NCBI GenBank assembly: GCA_900320925.1
Contig: ONUD01000124.1
Span: 1 to 7,464 of the forward strand
DNA length: 7,464 nucleotides
Source of the DNA: an uncultured Eubacteriales bacterium
GTDB lineage: Bacteria; Bacillota; Clostridia; Oscillospirales; Acutalibacteraceae
Direction: 5' to 3'
In this document: positions 1 through 6,218 of the stretch, one piece after another
How positions within the stretch are numbered: position 1 is the first letter of the stretch
Layout: every line of letters starts with the position of its first letter
Position numbers and translations under genes: made by a program
Notes under the pieces: generated by a model
What the model was told of the DNA's origin: nothing
The model's database searches: none
The model's input: only the letters and a program-made list of their open reading frames with translations

Positions 1-567
1 GAAGGCATCCGTTCGGTACTTGCCGTCACGGGCGACCACATTGCCGAAACCGACAGGGGCATTATCAAGCCTGTTTTCAATATTGATTCCACCCGCCTGA
101 TGGAGCTGGTCAGCCGGCTCAATGAAGATGTGTTTGCCGATTCCCCGATGGCAGTGGGAGGGGCTTATGACCCTGCACCACGCAAAACAGAACACGCTTT
201 GAAACGACTGGACAAAAAAATGGCCAACGGTGCGGAATTTGTCCTGACACAGCCGATTTTTTCAGAAAATGCCCTTGCCTCCCTCGACCAAGCCCGTGCC
301 AAGGGCATCAAGGTACTGGCAGGCATCATGCCGCTGGTCAGCTACCGCAATGCCTGCTTCATGCAGAATGAAGTCCCCGGCATGGAGATTCCTGATGAAC
401 TGGTCAGCCGCTTCCGTCCTGACATAAGCCGTGAAGAAGCTGCCGCCGTCGGCGTACAGATTGCAGTGGAACTCGCACAACAAATCAAGTCCCATGCTGA
501 CGGTTTTTATTTCATTACCCCTTTCAATCGTGCCGAAATCATACAGCAAATCTTGGAACAACTGTAA
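1..567 (+). CDS. Methylenetetrahydrofolate reductase domain, C-terminal part (5' end outside window)
   Basis: The frame is open from base 1 to the TAA at 565-567, giving 188 residues with no start in the window, so the gene is truncated by the window edge. MTHFR reduces 5,10-methylene-THF to 5-methyl-THF using FAD in the cytoplasm, feeding methionine synthesis. Visible family landmarks are VLAVTGD (residues 6-12), GGAYDP (53-58), TQPIF (83-87, whose Gln corresponds to the folate-contacting Gln of MetF), GIMPLVSYRN (108-117), NEVPG (123-127) and ITPFNR (172-177). The ending resembles B. subtilis YitJ more than E. coli MetF. I therefore infer the reductase half of a bifunctional homocysteine S-methyltransferase/MTHFR, but a stand-alone enzyme cannot be excluded without the missing N-terminus. 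The ATG at 100 is internal (it falls after the VTGD motif) and is not the start. The gene converges on the htrA-like gene and ends at the shared terminator. Confidence 0.9.
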   Translation, partial: EGIRSVLAVTGDHIAETDRGIIKPVFNIDSTRLMELVSRLNEDVFADSPMAVGGAYDPAPRKTEHALKRLDKKMANGAEFVLTQPIFSENALASLDQARAKGIKVLAGIMPLVSYRNACFMQNEVPGMEIPDELVSRFRPDISREEAAAVGVQIAVELAQQIKSHADGFYFITPFNRAEIIQQILEQL

Positions 568-614
568 AAAAACAGAAAGTGCGGTCATCATCTTTGACCA
601 CACTTTCTGTTTTT
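568..614. terminator. Bidirectional rho-independent terminator
   Basis: Two 20-base arms (568-587 and 595-614) form a hairpin with a 7-base loop. There is one non-Watson-Crick position, 582 opposite 600. In the plus-strand transcript this is a C/A mismatch. In the minus-strand transcript it becomes a G-U wobble, so the hairpin is continuous there. The arms end in A and T runs, giving a U tract in both directions: TTTTT at 610-614 on plus, and seven T on minus opposite 566-572. The hairpin sits exactly between the stop codons of the convergent MTHFR (565-567) and htrA-like (613-615) genes, which supports a terminator for both. Confidence 0.93.
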
Positions 615-1893
615 ATTCTCCTCTGTCCTCCATCAGCTTCACCGTCACCTGAAAGCTATAGGGTCTGCGTTCTTTGGATTCGGGGACACGGAACAGTGTC
701 AGTGTCACCTCATCCTCAGGCTTGAATGCCGAAAGCTCATCAATAAATTCGGTAAAGTTCCTGATGGTCACGCCGTTAATGGCAGTAATAATATCCTGTT
801 CTTTGACATGGGAATACAGGGGGCTGTCATAAAAAATCTTGGTAATGACCACGCCCTGCGGGACATTATTGGCTTTGGATTGATACAGGGTACAATTGGT
901 ACCCTCTATGCCGAGCGTACCTCTGTCATTCACATAGCCGTATTTAATCAGCTTGTTGATAATGGCAATGACCTGATTGCTGGGAATGGCAAAGCCCATG
1001 CCCTCATAGTCCGTACCGACCAGCTTGATCGTATTCATGCCAATGACCTGTCCCTCCTCGTTGATGAGGGCACCGCCCGAATTGCCCGGATTGATGGCCG
1101 CATCGGTCTGGATATACTTCACATAGCCCGTGGACACGACCCTATTGAGAGCCGATACCGTTCCTTTTGTCAGGGAATTGGAAAATTTGGCACCGCCCGG
1201 GTTGCCCAGGGCATACACCTCCTGCCCCACATACAGACGGGAGGAATCGGCAAATTCTGCGGCTCTCAAATCGACCGCATCAATTTTCACTACGGCAAGG
1301 TCTGTTTTGGTATCCACACCAATGACGGTTCCGAGATACTGTGTACCATCGCTCAGGGTAATCATGACCCCTGTGTCCTTGCTGTCATCTACCACATGGC
1401 TGTTGGTAGCAATGTAGCCGTCAGCGGTAATAACAATCCCCGAGCCTTCACCGCTCTGATTCAGGACGTAATCCGTTCCTGCCTGATAGGAGGTGATACA
1501 GACAATGGACGGTGAAGCATTGCGGTAGGCACGATTAGCAACACTGCTGATTTCCTCTTCTGACACTTCCGTGACAGAGATCTGCGGTCCGTTTCTGTCC
1601 GCAGAGACCTGCGGTGCTTCGGGGAGGCTCAGATCGGCGGCATAAGAAGACTCTGCATGGCTGTTGTATGGCACGGTACGGCTCTTGTCATCGAACAGGA
1701 TTGAAAAATCTGCCCTGCGGCTGCTGTTCATGCCGATGACAATGACCCCCACTGCCAGCACCAGCAAAAAAGCAGACAATCCCCACAGCATTGCCTTAAT
1801 GCCTCTGCCCCTTTTGCGGGGACGGACGGGCGGAAACTCGAAGTCCATTTCCCCACTGTCCTGCCAGTCGTTCCATTCTTCCAAATCGTTCAT
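613..1893 (-). CDS. htrA: Membrane-anchored HtrA/DegP-type trypsin-like serine protease with PDZ domain
   Basis: This 426-residue protein has the usual Gram-positive HtrA layout. An acidic, Trp-containing cytoplasmic tail (1-25) and a basic stretch (24-33) precede one membrane segment (about 34-54), followed by an extracytoplasmic linker (55-115). A trypsin-like domain (about 116-315) and one PDZ domain (about 325-420) come after. The catalytic triad is visible: His166 in TNSHVV, Asp198 in KTDLAVV and Ser272 in NPGNSGGALI. HtrA proteases degrade misfolded exported proteins outside the membrane. The basic residues before the membrane segment fit N-in topology. The ATG at 1891-1893 has an AGGAGG site (1901-1906) with a 7-base gap. 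The kinase gene ends only 12 bases upstream, so the protease is co-transcribed with a two-component system, as expected for an envelope-stress output. It is last in the operon, before the terminator. The family is certain; the substrate is unknown. Confidence 0.95.
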   Translation of the reverse strand: MNDLEEWNDWQDSGEMDFEFPPVRPRKRGRGIKAMLWGLSAFLLVLAVGVIVIGMNSSRRADFSILFDDKSRTVPYNSHAESSYAADLSLPEAPQVSADRNGPQISVTEVSEEEISSVANRAYRNASPSIVCITSYQAGTDYVLNQSGEGSGIVITADGYIATNSHVVDDSKDTGVMITLSDGTQYLGTVIGVDTKTDLAVVKIDAVDLRAAEFADSSRLYVGQEVYALGNPGGAKFSNSLTKGTVSALNRVVSTGYVKYIQTDAAINPGNSGGALINEEGQVIGMNTIKLVGTDYEGMGFAIPSNQVIAIINKLIKYGYVNDRGTLGIEGTNCTLYQSKANNVPQGVVITKIFYDSPLYSHVKEQDIITAINGVTIRNFTEFIDELSAFKPEDEVTLTLFRVPESKERRPYSFQVTVKLMEDRGE

Positions 1894-1905
1894 TGTCTCA
1901 CCTCC

Positions 1906-3411
1906 TCAAGGCAATGCTTTTTTATGATTGGTCTGCTGTTTGGGGAGATAAAAGGCAAATTCACAATACTCACCGTATTCACTTTTTGCCGTGATATCGC
2001 CCCCATGCATTCGGATAATGCTCCTGACAAGGTACAAGCCCAGTCCTAAGCCTTTTTTATCCTTACTGCGGGATTTATCGGTCTTGTAGAAGCGGTCAAA
2101 TACCAGCGGCAGCTCCGACTGAGCGATACCCGTACCGCTGTTTTTCACGGAAAAATCAACCTGTTCCGCATCTTCCGTAATCTGAAACGCAATATAGCCG
2201 TTTTCATTGGTAAACTTCACGGCATTCTCAATCAGGTTATACACCACCTGATGAATCAGATCCTTGTCACCGTATACGGTTTTAGGGGTAATCTCTTCCA
2301 GTCCCCTGATTTCAATATTCTTTTTGCTGATTTCCTGCTCGAATGTAATGATGATGGTCACAAGGGTTGACAGCAAGTCAAAATTCTGATAATTCAGCTT
2401 CATCTCCCCGCTGTCCAGTCGGGACAGATCCAGCATCGAACGTACCAGCCTTGACAAACGCTTGATTTCATCCGATACAATGCTCAGATAATAATTCTGC
2501 TTTCCTCTTGGAATCGTGCCGTCAAGGATCCCGTCAATAAAGCCTGCAATGGTCGTCATGGGCGTTTTCAGTTCATGCGACACATTGGCAACAAAGCTTC
2601 TGCGAACCTGCTCGGACGCTGACAGGGATTCTGCCATATGATTGAACGATTTGGCAAGCTCCCCGATTTCATCTTCACTGCTCACATTGACTCTGACGGA
2701 AAAATCTCCTTTTCCAAACTGTCGGGTGGCTTTTGCCATCTGCTTGAGGGGCTTTGTGAGGTTATAGGAAAACAGCCCTATTGCCAGTACGGAAATGGAC
2801 AGTGCCGCAATGGCCGACAGGATAAATACCTTCATGACCATGTCGGTAAAGGAAGCAATATCACTGATGTCCGACGTCACGAACACGATTCCCATCACAC
2901 TGCTCTGACCGTTGTAGTAAATAGGGCGGGCAGAGATGTATCTGTCCTCCGTATAAATATCGCCCATTGTCCCCTTGGCAAAATAAGAGGAGTCCTCAAT
3001 CGTCTTTCGCACAATATCGGGAGCAATCAGCTTATTTTTGGCAATCGACTCATTGGCACTGACTACCATGATGGGAGAAGCATTGATGTCCGTCACAATG
3101 ACATCCACCCCTACATCATCCACATACAGCTTCATCAGATCCGTGACGGCATCGGGATGGTAAAGATAGATTCTTCCGAATCCTCCCTCCACAGAGTTAT
3201 CCACGGCTGCATTCTTCCGGATAAAGGTTGCCACATTATCGGCTCTCCTGTCCAGCACATGACGCTTTTCATTGGACCAGTAATTGGAGATCGTCAGTGT
3301 CAGAATGGTTCCCAGTATCAGGAAGCTGAAAAAGACGATCAGAACACTGACATTCATGTATTTTCTGAAAATCGACTTTTTGGCATAAAAGTTATGATTC
3401 TTTAGTTTCAA
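1906..3411 (-). CDS. Sensor histidine kinase (HAMP-HisKA-HATPase) with extracytoplasmic sensor
   Basis: This 501-residue kinase has a first membrane segment (about 21-42), an extracytoplasmic sensor of about 150 residues (43-190), a second membrane segment (about 193-215) and a HAMP linker (216-268). Next come a dimerisation/phosphotransfer domain with H279 in SHELKTP, and a catalytic ATPase domain (about 380-490). The latter shows the N box (N392 and N396 in NLIENAVKF), G1 (NSGTGI, 424-429), F box (FDRFYKTD) and G2 (KGLGLGL, 453-459). The usual Asp of G1 is Asn424, a variant I have seen in other Bacillota kinases. The start is TTG; it overlaps the regulator gene by 20 nt and has a GGGGAGTAGG site upstream. 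The first ATG in frame (residue 19, at 3355-3357) has no good ribosome binding site and would leave almost nothing before the first membrane segment. It presumably phosphorylates the regulator encoded just upstream. The sensor domain shows no family I can name, so the signal is unknown; secretion stress is inferred from htrA. Confidence 0.92.
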   Translation of the reverse strand: MKLKNHNFYAKKSIFRKYMNVSVLIVFFSFLILGTILTLTISNYWSNEKRHVLDRRADNVATFIRKNAAVDNSVEGGFGRIYLYHPDAVTDLMKLYVDDVGVDVIVTDINASPIMVVSANESIAKNKLIAPDIVRKTIEDSSYFAKGTMGDIYTEDRYISARPIYYNGQSSVMGIVFVTSDISDIASFTDMVMKVFILSAIAALSISVLAIGLFSYNLTKPLKQMAKATRQFGKGDFSVRVNVSSEDEIGELAKSFNHMAESLSASEQVRRSFVANVSHELKTPMTTIAGFIDGILDGTIPRGKQNYYLSIVSDEIKRLSRLVRSMLDLSRLDSGEMKLNYQNFDLLSTLVTIIITFEQEISKKNIEIRGLEEITPKTVYGDKDLIHQVVYNLIENAVKFTNENGYIAFQITEDAEQVDFSVKNSGTGIAQSELPLVFDRFYKTDKSRSKDKKGLGLGLYLVRSIIRMHGGDITAKSEYGEYCEFAFYLPKQQTNHKKALP

Positions 3412-4102
3412 ATTTATAACCTACTCCCCATACGGTTTTCAATGCCCACTTATCGGAAACGCCTTCCAGCTTTTCTCTGAGCCGCTTGATATGCACATCA
3501 ACGGTTCTGGAATCGCCGTAGTAGTCGAATCCCCACACATCATCCAGCAGTTGGTCTCTGGTAAACACCCTGTTCGGATTGCTGGCAAGATGGTAAATCA
3601 GTTCCATTTCTTTGGGAGGCGTATCAATTTGCTCGCCATTCACACGCAGTTCATAGTTGGTCAGATTGATGACCAGTTTTTCATAGCGAACTTCTTTCAG
3701 TTCCTTTTCCACGGCTTCTTCACTGGCGGCTGTTCCGCCGACACGCCGCATGACTGCCTTGATTCTTGCCACGATCTCTTTGGTTTCAAACGGCTTGACC
3801 ACATAGTCATCCGCCCCCAGCTCCAGACCCAGCACCTTGTCAAAGACCTCGCCCTTTGCCGTCAGCATGATAATGGGACACTGTGAGGTTTTGCGGATTT
3901 CCCTGCATACCTGCCAGCCGTCCAGCACCGGCAGCATGATGTCCAGCATGATAAGGTCAGGCTTTTCTGTCTTGAATTTCGTCACAGCCTGACCGCCGTC
4001 ATTGGCAATCACCACTTCAAAGCCCTCTTTTTCAATGTACAATCTCAGCAGTTCGCAGATGTTGATATCATCATCCACGACCAGTATTTTTCCCATACTC
4101 AT
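3392..4102 (-). CDS. OmpR/PhoB-family response regulator
   Basis: This 236-residue protein has a receiver domain (about 4-117) and a C-terminal winged-helix DNA-binding domain (about 141-232). Receiver landmarks are the acidic pair D10/D11 (VVDDD), the phospho-acceptor D54 in IMLDIMLP, T81 in MLTAKGE and K103 in VVKPF. The winged helix shows TPPKEMELI, the recognition-helix region RTVDVHIKRLREKL and the wing KTVWGVGYKF. The longest open frame begins at a GTG (4112-4114), but that codon lies inside the AGGTGAG ribosome binding site. I therefore choose the ATG at 4100-4102, which is 7 bases downstream. A second ATG two codons later is possible but spaced worse. The TAA (3392-3394) lies within the kinase gene, giving a 20-nt overlap and probable translational coupling. 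It is expected to receive phosphate from the kinase and act at this operon's promoter and perhaps elsewhere; the target sites are not established. Confidence 0.95.
   Translation of the reverse strand: MSMGKILVVDDDINICELLRLYIEKEGFEVVIANDGGQAVTKFKTEKPDLIMLDIMLPVLDGWQVCREIRKTSQCPIIMLTAKGEVFDKVLGLELGADDYVVKPFETKEIVARIKAVMRRVGGTAASEEAVEKELKEVRYEKLVINLTNYELRVNGEQIDTPPKEMELIYHLASNPNRVFTRDQLLDDVWGFDYYGDSRTVDVHIKRLREKLEGVSDKWALKTVWGVGYKFETKES
3420..3429 (-). promoter_or_regulatory. Ribosome binding site supporting the TTG start of the kinase
   Basis: The minus strand reads GGGGAGTAGG inside the 3' end of the regulator gene. Its AGG lies 8 bases before the TTG at 3409-3411, and its GGAG lies 12 bases before it. 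This is the only purine-rich site near the kinase N-terminus and is why TTG is preferred over the ATG at 3355-3357. Confidence 0.6.
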
Positions 4103-4109
4103 TTCCAAT

Positions 4110-4116
4110 CTCACCT
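4110..4116 (-). promoter_or_regulatory. Ribosome binding site fixing the regulator start at 4102
   Basis: The minus strand reads AGGTGAG here, with a 7-base gap to the ATG at 4100-4102. The in-frame GTG at 4112-4114 lies within this site, so it is unlikely to initiate translation. Confidence 0.75.
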
Positions 4117-4125
4117 TTCATTTTC

Positions 4126-4144
4126 GGTATATCTGCATTATACC
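4126..4144. repeat. Inverted repeat over the -10 box (candidate operator)
   Basis: GGTATA (4126-4131) and TATACC (4139-4144) are perfect 6-base inverted arms separated by 7 bases. They span about -14 to +5 of the predicted promoter. One arm is part of the extended -10 itself, so the symmetry could be partly coincidental. If real, it would suit a dimeric repressor blocking polymerase. Which protein might bind is unknown. Confidence 0.45.
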
Positions 4145-4175
4145 ATATTTCCTGCACAATTGCACTATTTTTTTT
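4130..4175 (-). promoter_or_regulatory. Promoter of the regulator-kinase-htrA operon
   Basis: On the minus strand a perfect TATAAT -10 box (4137-4142) is preceded by TGG, making TGGTATAAT, an extended -10. A start of transcription near 4130 would leave a leader of about 28 bases before the ATG at 4102. At a 17-base spacing the -35 position (4160-4165) reads GTGCAA, a poor match to TTGACA. Eight consecutive A residues on the minus strand (opposite 4168-4175) fall at about -38 to -45, where an UP element would bind the RNA polymerase alpha subunit. A weak -35 with an extended -10 and an A tract fits either factor-assisted or moderate constitutive expression. The start site is predicted only. 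Confidence 0.75.
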
Positions 4176-4195
4176 GAAATTACCGAATTTCCTGC
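4141..4195. repeat. Pair of 15-bp direct repeats, TACCnnATTTCCTGC
   Basis: TACCATATTTCCTGC (4141-4155) and TACCGAATTTCCTGC (4181-4195) match at 13 of 15 positions and start exactly 40 bases apart, close to four helical turns. The first copy lies between the -10 and -35 positions. The second covers the permease stop codon and last codons. The 7-base TACCGAA of the second copy also occurs in inverted orientation at 4123-4129. Together these are candidate binding sites for the regulator or another factor, but no protein assignment can be made from sequence alone. Confidence 0.5.
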
Positions 4196-5007
4196 CGCCT
4201 GAATACGAGAATCCCTAAGACAAGCGATACCGTCAGGTAAATCCCTGCCACAATAAACGCTATGGCAATGTCCCCGCTTTCATAGAGGGTTCCCACCATT
4301 GTCTGTGTATCAAACAGCCAGTACTTCACGGCTTTCGTGACCCAATCAAACCCCACTGTCAGAATCCGCACCACGACAGATACAATGATGGGTACCACCA
4401 GACTCACGGCAATGGACAGACCCGTTCTTTTGGAAAGCACGGCAATCAGCATCAGCACCCCTGTCAAGGCAAGCAGCAGTGCCGTATAAGCCAGCAGCAT
4501 CACTGCCATCTGTTCCTCACTGACATCGGTGGTCAGGTCAAATTTCACTGCCGCCACAATGCCGCCCCCCAGTACATAGGACAGTACGGTGATGGCCATT
4601 GCTCCCACACAGGCAAGATATTTTGAAAGATAGACACTCTGTCTTGAAAAGCCTCTGGAAAGGGTATTTTTCATGGTGCCTTCATGGTACTCCGCTCCCA
4701 CAAACACACTAATGACAATGGCGGCAAATATCGGAATACTGCCGTCCGACAGCAGGATATTGATGTACTGCCAGAAAACCTCTTTCGGGAACTGTGACAA
4801 AAGCTGTTTGGAGGTATCGGCATCCATGCCGGCCTGTGCAAAAAAGGAGAGTACCATCTGATAATTGGCAGAATCCTCCATGTTTTTCCATGCCATATCA
4901 TACAGCACTGTCATCAGCATTCCGGTCAAGAAGCCTATCACGGCACATACCCACAAGGCTCTGCACCTGATCAGCTTTTTGAAATCGGATACAATCAGCC
5001 TGCCCAT
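4180..5007 (-). CDS. ABC-2-type transporter permease (BcrB/lantibiotic-immunity-like)
   Basis: This 275-residue integral membrane protein has about six hydrophobic segments (about 19-37, 91-105, 131-152, 168-190, 196-217 and 246-268). Between the second and third lies GAEYHEGTMKNTLSRG (104-119), a conserved cytoplasmic stretch of ABC-2 permeases of this kind. It should pair with the upstream-encoded ATPase to form an exporter or an antimicrobial-peptide or lipid-handling complex; the substrate is unknown. The open frame extends upstream to 5160, but that extension only re-reads the ATPase gene in another frame. The ATG at 5005-5007 is chosen because it forms a TAATG overlap with the ATPase stop. 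It also has a GGAGG site (5015-5019) 7 bases upstream. The gene ends 77 bases before the regulator start. An inverted repeat at its stop codon is followed by A rather than T on this strand, so no terminator is evident. Confidence 0.9.
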   Translation of the reverse strand: MGRLIVSDFKKLIRCRALWVCAVIGFLTGMLMTVLYDMAWKNMEDSANYQMVLSFFAQAGMDADTSKQLLSQFPKEVFWQYINILLSDGSIPIFAAIVISVFVGAEYHEGTMKNTLSRGFSRQSVYLSKYLACVGAMAITVLSYVLGGGIVAAVKFDLTTDVSEEQMAVMLLAYTALLLALTGVLMLIAVLSKRTGLSIAVSLVVPIIVSVVVRILTVGFDWVTKAVKYWLFDTQTMVGTLYESGDIAIAFIVAGIYLTVSLVLGILVFRRQEIR

Positions 5008-5903
5008 TATTTTCCCTCCATTTTCCGAATAAAGTATTTTTCCGCACTGTTTTCCTCCGAAGTAATGCCCGATACCACGATTCCCTCTTGGAACAGGGCA
5101 TTCGTCACTTCTCCTATATCCGAAATTTTCTCCTTGACAAACAGCTTGTCTTTGACACATTCTATGCTTTCCTGCTGGATTTTCAGCATGGCAGCAATTT
5201 TTTCCTTTGCTTTTTCGGTATCACTGACCTGTATCACCGTTGCCGCTATACACTTCTCTGCCAGTTCCTCGGCACTGATTTCCTCCACCAGCTTCCCCGA
5301 AGCAATAATGCCATAACGGGTCGCTATTTTTTCCAGTTCTCCGAGAATATGGCTGGATACAAAAATGGTTTTGCCCTGACTCTTCAACGTCAGCAGCAGT
5401 TCCCTCATATCCACGATCCCTGTCGGGTCAAGACCGTTGATTGGCTCGTCCAGCACCAGAAAATCAGGATTCCCTACCAGAGCAATCGCAATGCCAAGAC
5501 GCTGTTTCATGCCAAGAGAGAAATCACCTGCTTTTTTTCTGCCCGTGTCGGCAAGCCCCACTGTATCAAGAATGTCAGGAATGGTCTTTTTCTCCACACC
5601 GAGCATGGTACAGTAAATATCCAGATTTTGTTTTGCCGTCATGTTGCGGAACAGGGCAGGACTTTCTATCAGACTGCCCACACGCTTTCGTGCCGTTCGG
5701 AGATCCTCCCCGTCAAACAGGCGAAAACTGCCCTCCGTTACATTGGTCAGCCCCAGTATCATACGAATCAGGGTTGTTTTGCCCGCACCGTTCTTTCCGA
5801 CAAAGCCGTAAATGTCCCCCTGCTGTACACAAAGGGACACACCGTCCACTACTTTTGTATGGGCATATTCCTTTGTCAAACCGTCCGTTTCCAAAATATT
5901 CAC
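5007..5903 (-). CDS. ABC transporter ATP-binding protein, BcrA type
   Basis: This 298-residue cytoplasmic ATPase has a complete motif set. Walker A is GKNGAGKTT (36-44), with Lys in place of the common Pro. The Q-loop region is LIESPALFRNMT (78-89), with Glu where many ABC proteins have Gln. The signature is SLGMKQR (129-135), Walker B with catalytic E153 is LVLDEP (149-154), the D loop is GLDP, and the switch is H185 in SSHIL. The Glu-type Q loop and IExPxLF pattern are hallmarks of the BcrA subgroup, known from bacitracin and lantibiotic self-protection. Many members have other or unknown substrates, so resistance is only a possibility. Residues after about 215 form the usual C-terminal regulatory extension. 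The start is GTG (5901-5903), with AGGAGG 8 bases upstream. It begins 3 bases after the stop of the 103-residue gene and overlaps the permease gene as TAATG, so ATPase and permease are almost certainly translated together. Confidence 0.95.
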   Translation of the reverse strand: MNILETDGLTKEYAHTKVVDGVSLCVQQGDIYGFVGKNGAGKTTLIRMILGLTNVTEGSFRLFDGEDLRTARKRVGSLIESPALFRNMTAKQNLDIYCTMLGVEKKTIPDILDTVGLADTGRKKAGDFSLGMKQRLGIAIALVGNPDFLVLDEPINGLDPTGIVDMRELLLTLKSQGKTIFVSSHILGELEKIATRYGIIASGKLVEEISAEELAEKCIAATVIQVSDTEKAKEKIAAMLKIQQESIECVKDKLFVKEKISDIGEVTNALFQEGIVVSGITSEENSAEKYFIRKMEGK

Positions 5904-5906
5904 ACT

Positions 5907-6218
5907 TCATGCCTCCTTTTCTTCCAATTCAATAATAATTCTCGAGGATTTCAAATACATGATACGAAATACTTCTCCCCGTGCTGCCGCTTCATGCATT
6001 TTGGCAAATTCATTGACATTCATGGCTTTTCCATGGATATAGCCGTCCTCCAGCTTCACTTTGTAGTTGACCGTCATCTGAAAATACCCGTCCTCCATTT
6101 CAAACACAGGCACCAATTCGACAGTGATATAGGCACGTTCCTCTATATCCTTTTGAGCAAGCGTCTGCCATGCCAGCGGAAAGCCTCTGATGTTTCGTTT
6201 AGCCGTTTCTCTTGTCAT
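5907..6218 (-). CDS. Small conserved-looking protein of unknown function (103 residues)
   Basis: I do not recognise this protein. It is soluble by appearance, with no signal peptide or membrane segment, and is rich in charged residues. By eye it suggests an N-terminal helix (about 10-24), two or three strands (about 28-40, 44-54 and 58-64), a helix around NVNEFAKMHEAAARGE (67-82) and a final strand (83-98) ending in an acidic tail. It is likely a genuine gene. The ATG at 6216-6218 overlaps the alkylation-repair gene by 20 nt and has a purine-rich AAAGAAG about 9-10 bases upstream. Its TGA lies 3 bases before the ATPase start, so it fills the space between two coupled genes exactly. Its role could relate to either neighbour: a partner of the DNA repair protein or an accessory of the transporter. 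The sequence does not decide between them. Confidence 0.75.
   Translation of the reverse strand: MTRETAKRNIRGFPLAWQTLAQKDIEERAYITVELVPVFEMEDGYFQMTVNYKVKLEDGYIHGKAMNVNEFAKMHEAAARGEVFRIMYLKSSRIIIELEEKEA
5912..5917 (-). promoter_or_regulatory. Ribosome binding site deciding the GTG start of the ATPase
   Basis: AGGAGG on the minus strand lies 8 bases before the GTG at 5901-5903. An ATG at 5908-5910 is much closer and out of frame with the ATPase. It opens only a 65-codon frame without ABC features, so it is not the start. The site is embedded in the last codons of the upstream 103-residue gene. Confidence 0.8.

Noticed and set aside
808..1515. A 235-codon open frame on the plus strand opposite the htrA-like gene
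   Set aside because: It lies wholly antisense to the protease domain, whose motifs are intact, and the predicted peptide shows no recognisable features.
1585..1616. CTGCGG/CCGCAG inverted repeat and repeated CTGCGGT words inside the htrA-like gene
   Set aside because: The repeats are short and lie in the low-complexity linker of an intact coding region, with no promoter or gene boundary nearby. They are best explained by codon use.
2638..3405. A 255-codon open frame on the plus strand opposite the histidine kinase
   Set aside because: It is antisense to an intact kinase, its product is His-rich and featureless, and it has no independent promoter or spacing evidence.
4176..4191. Inverted repeat GAAATT-ACCG-AATTTC at the permease stop codon as a possible terminator
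   Set aside because: The stem is short and A/T-rich, and on the minus strand it is followed by A residues rather than T, so it does not fit a rho-independent terminator for the permease.
5008..5160. N-terminal extension of the permease frame by 51 codons
   Set aside because: This stretch re-reads the ATPase gene in another frame. The ATG at 5005-5007 has a GGAGG site at the right distance, a TAATG overlap, and a sequence that starts as ABC-2 permeases do.
4180..5903. A Bce-type antimicrobial-peptide detoxification module formed by the ABC pair with the neighbouring two-component system
   Set aside because: Bce permeases are much larger with about ten membrane segments, and BceS-type kinases lack a large extracellular sensor. 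This permease is of the six-segment ABC-2 type and the kinase has a sensor of about 150 residues.
5713..5910. A 65-codon minus-strand frame starting with ATG just before the ATPase
   Set aside because: It overlaps the ATPase Walker A region out of frame, and its start is only one base from the ribosome binding site, too close for initiation.
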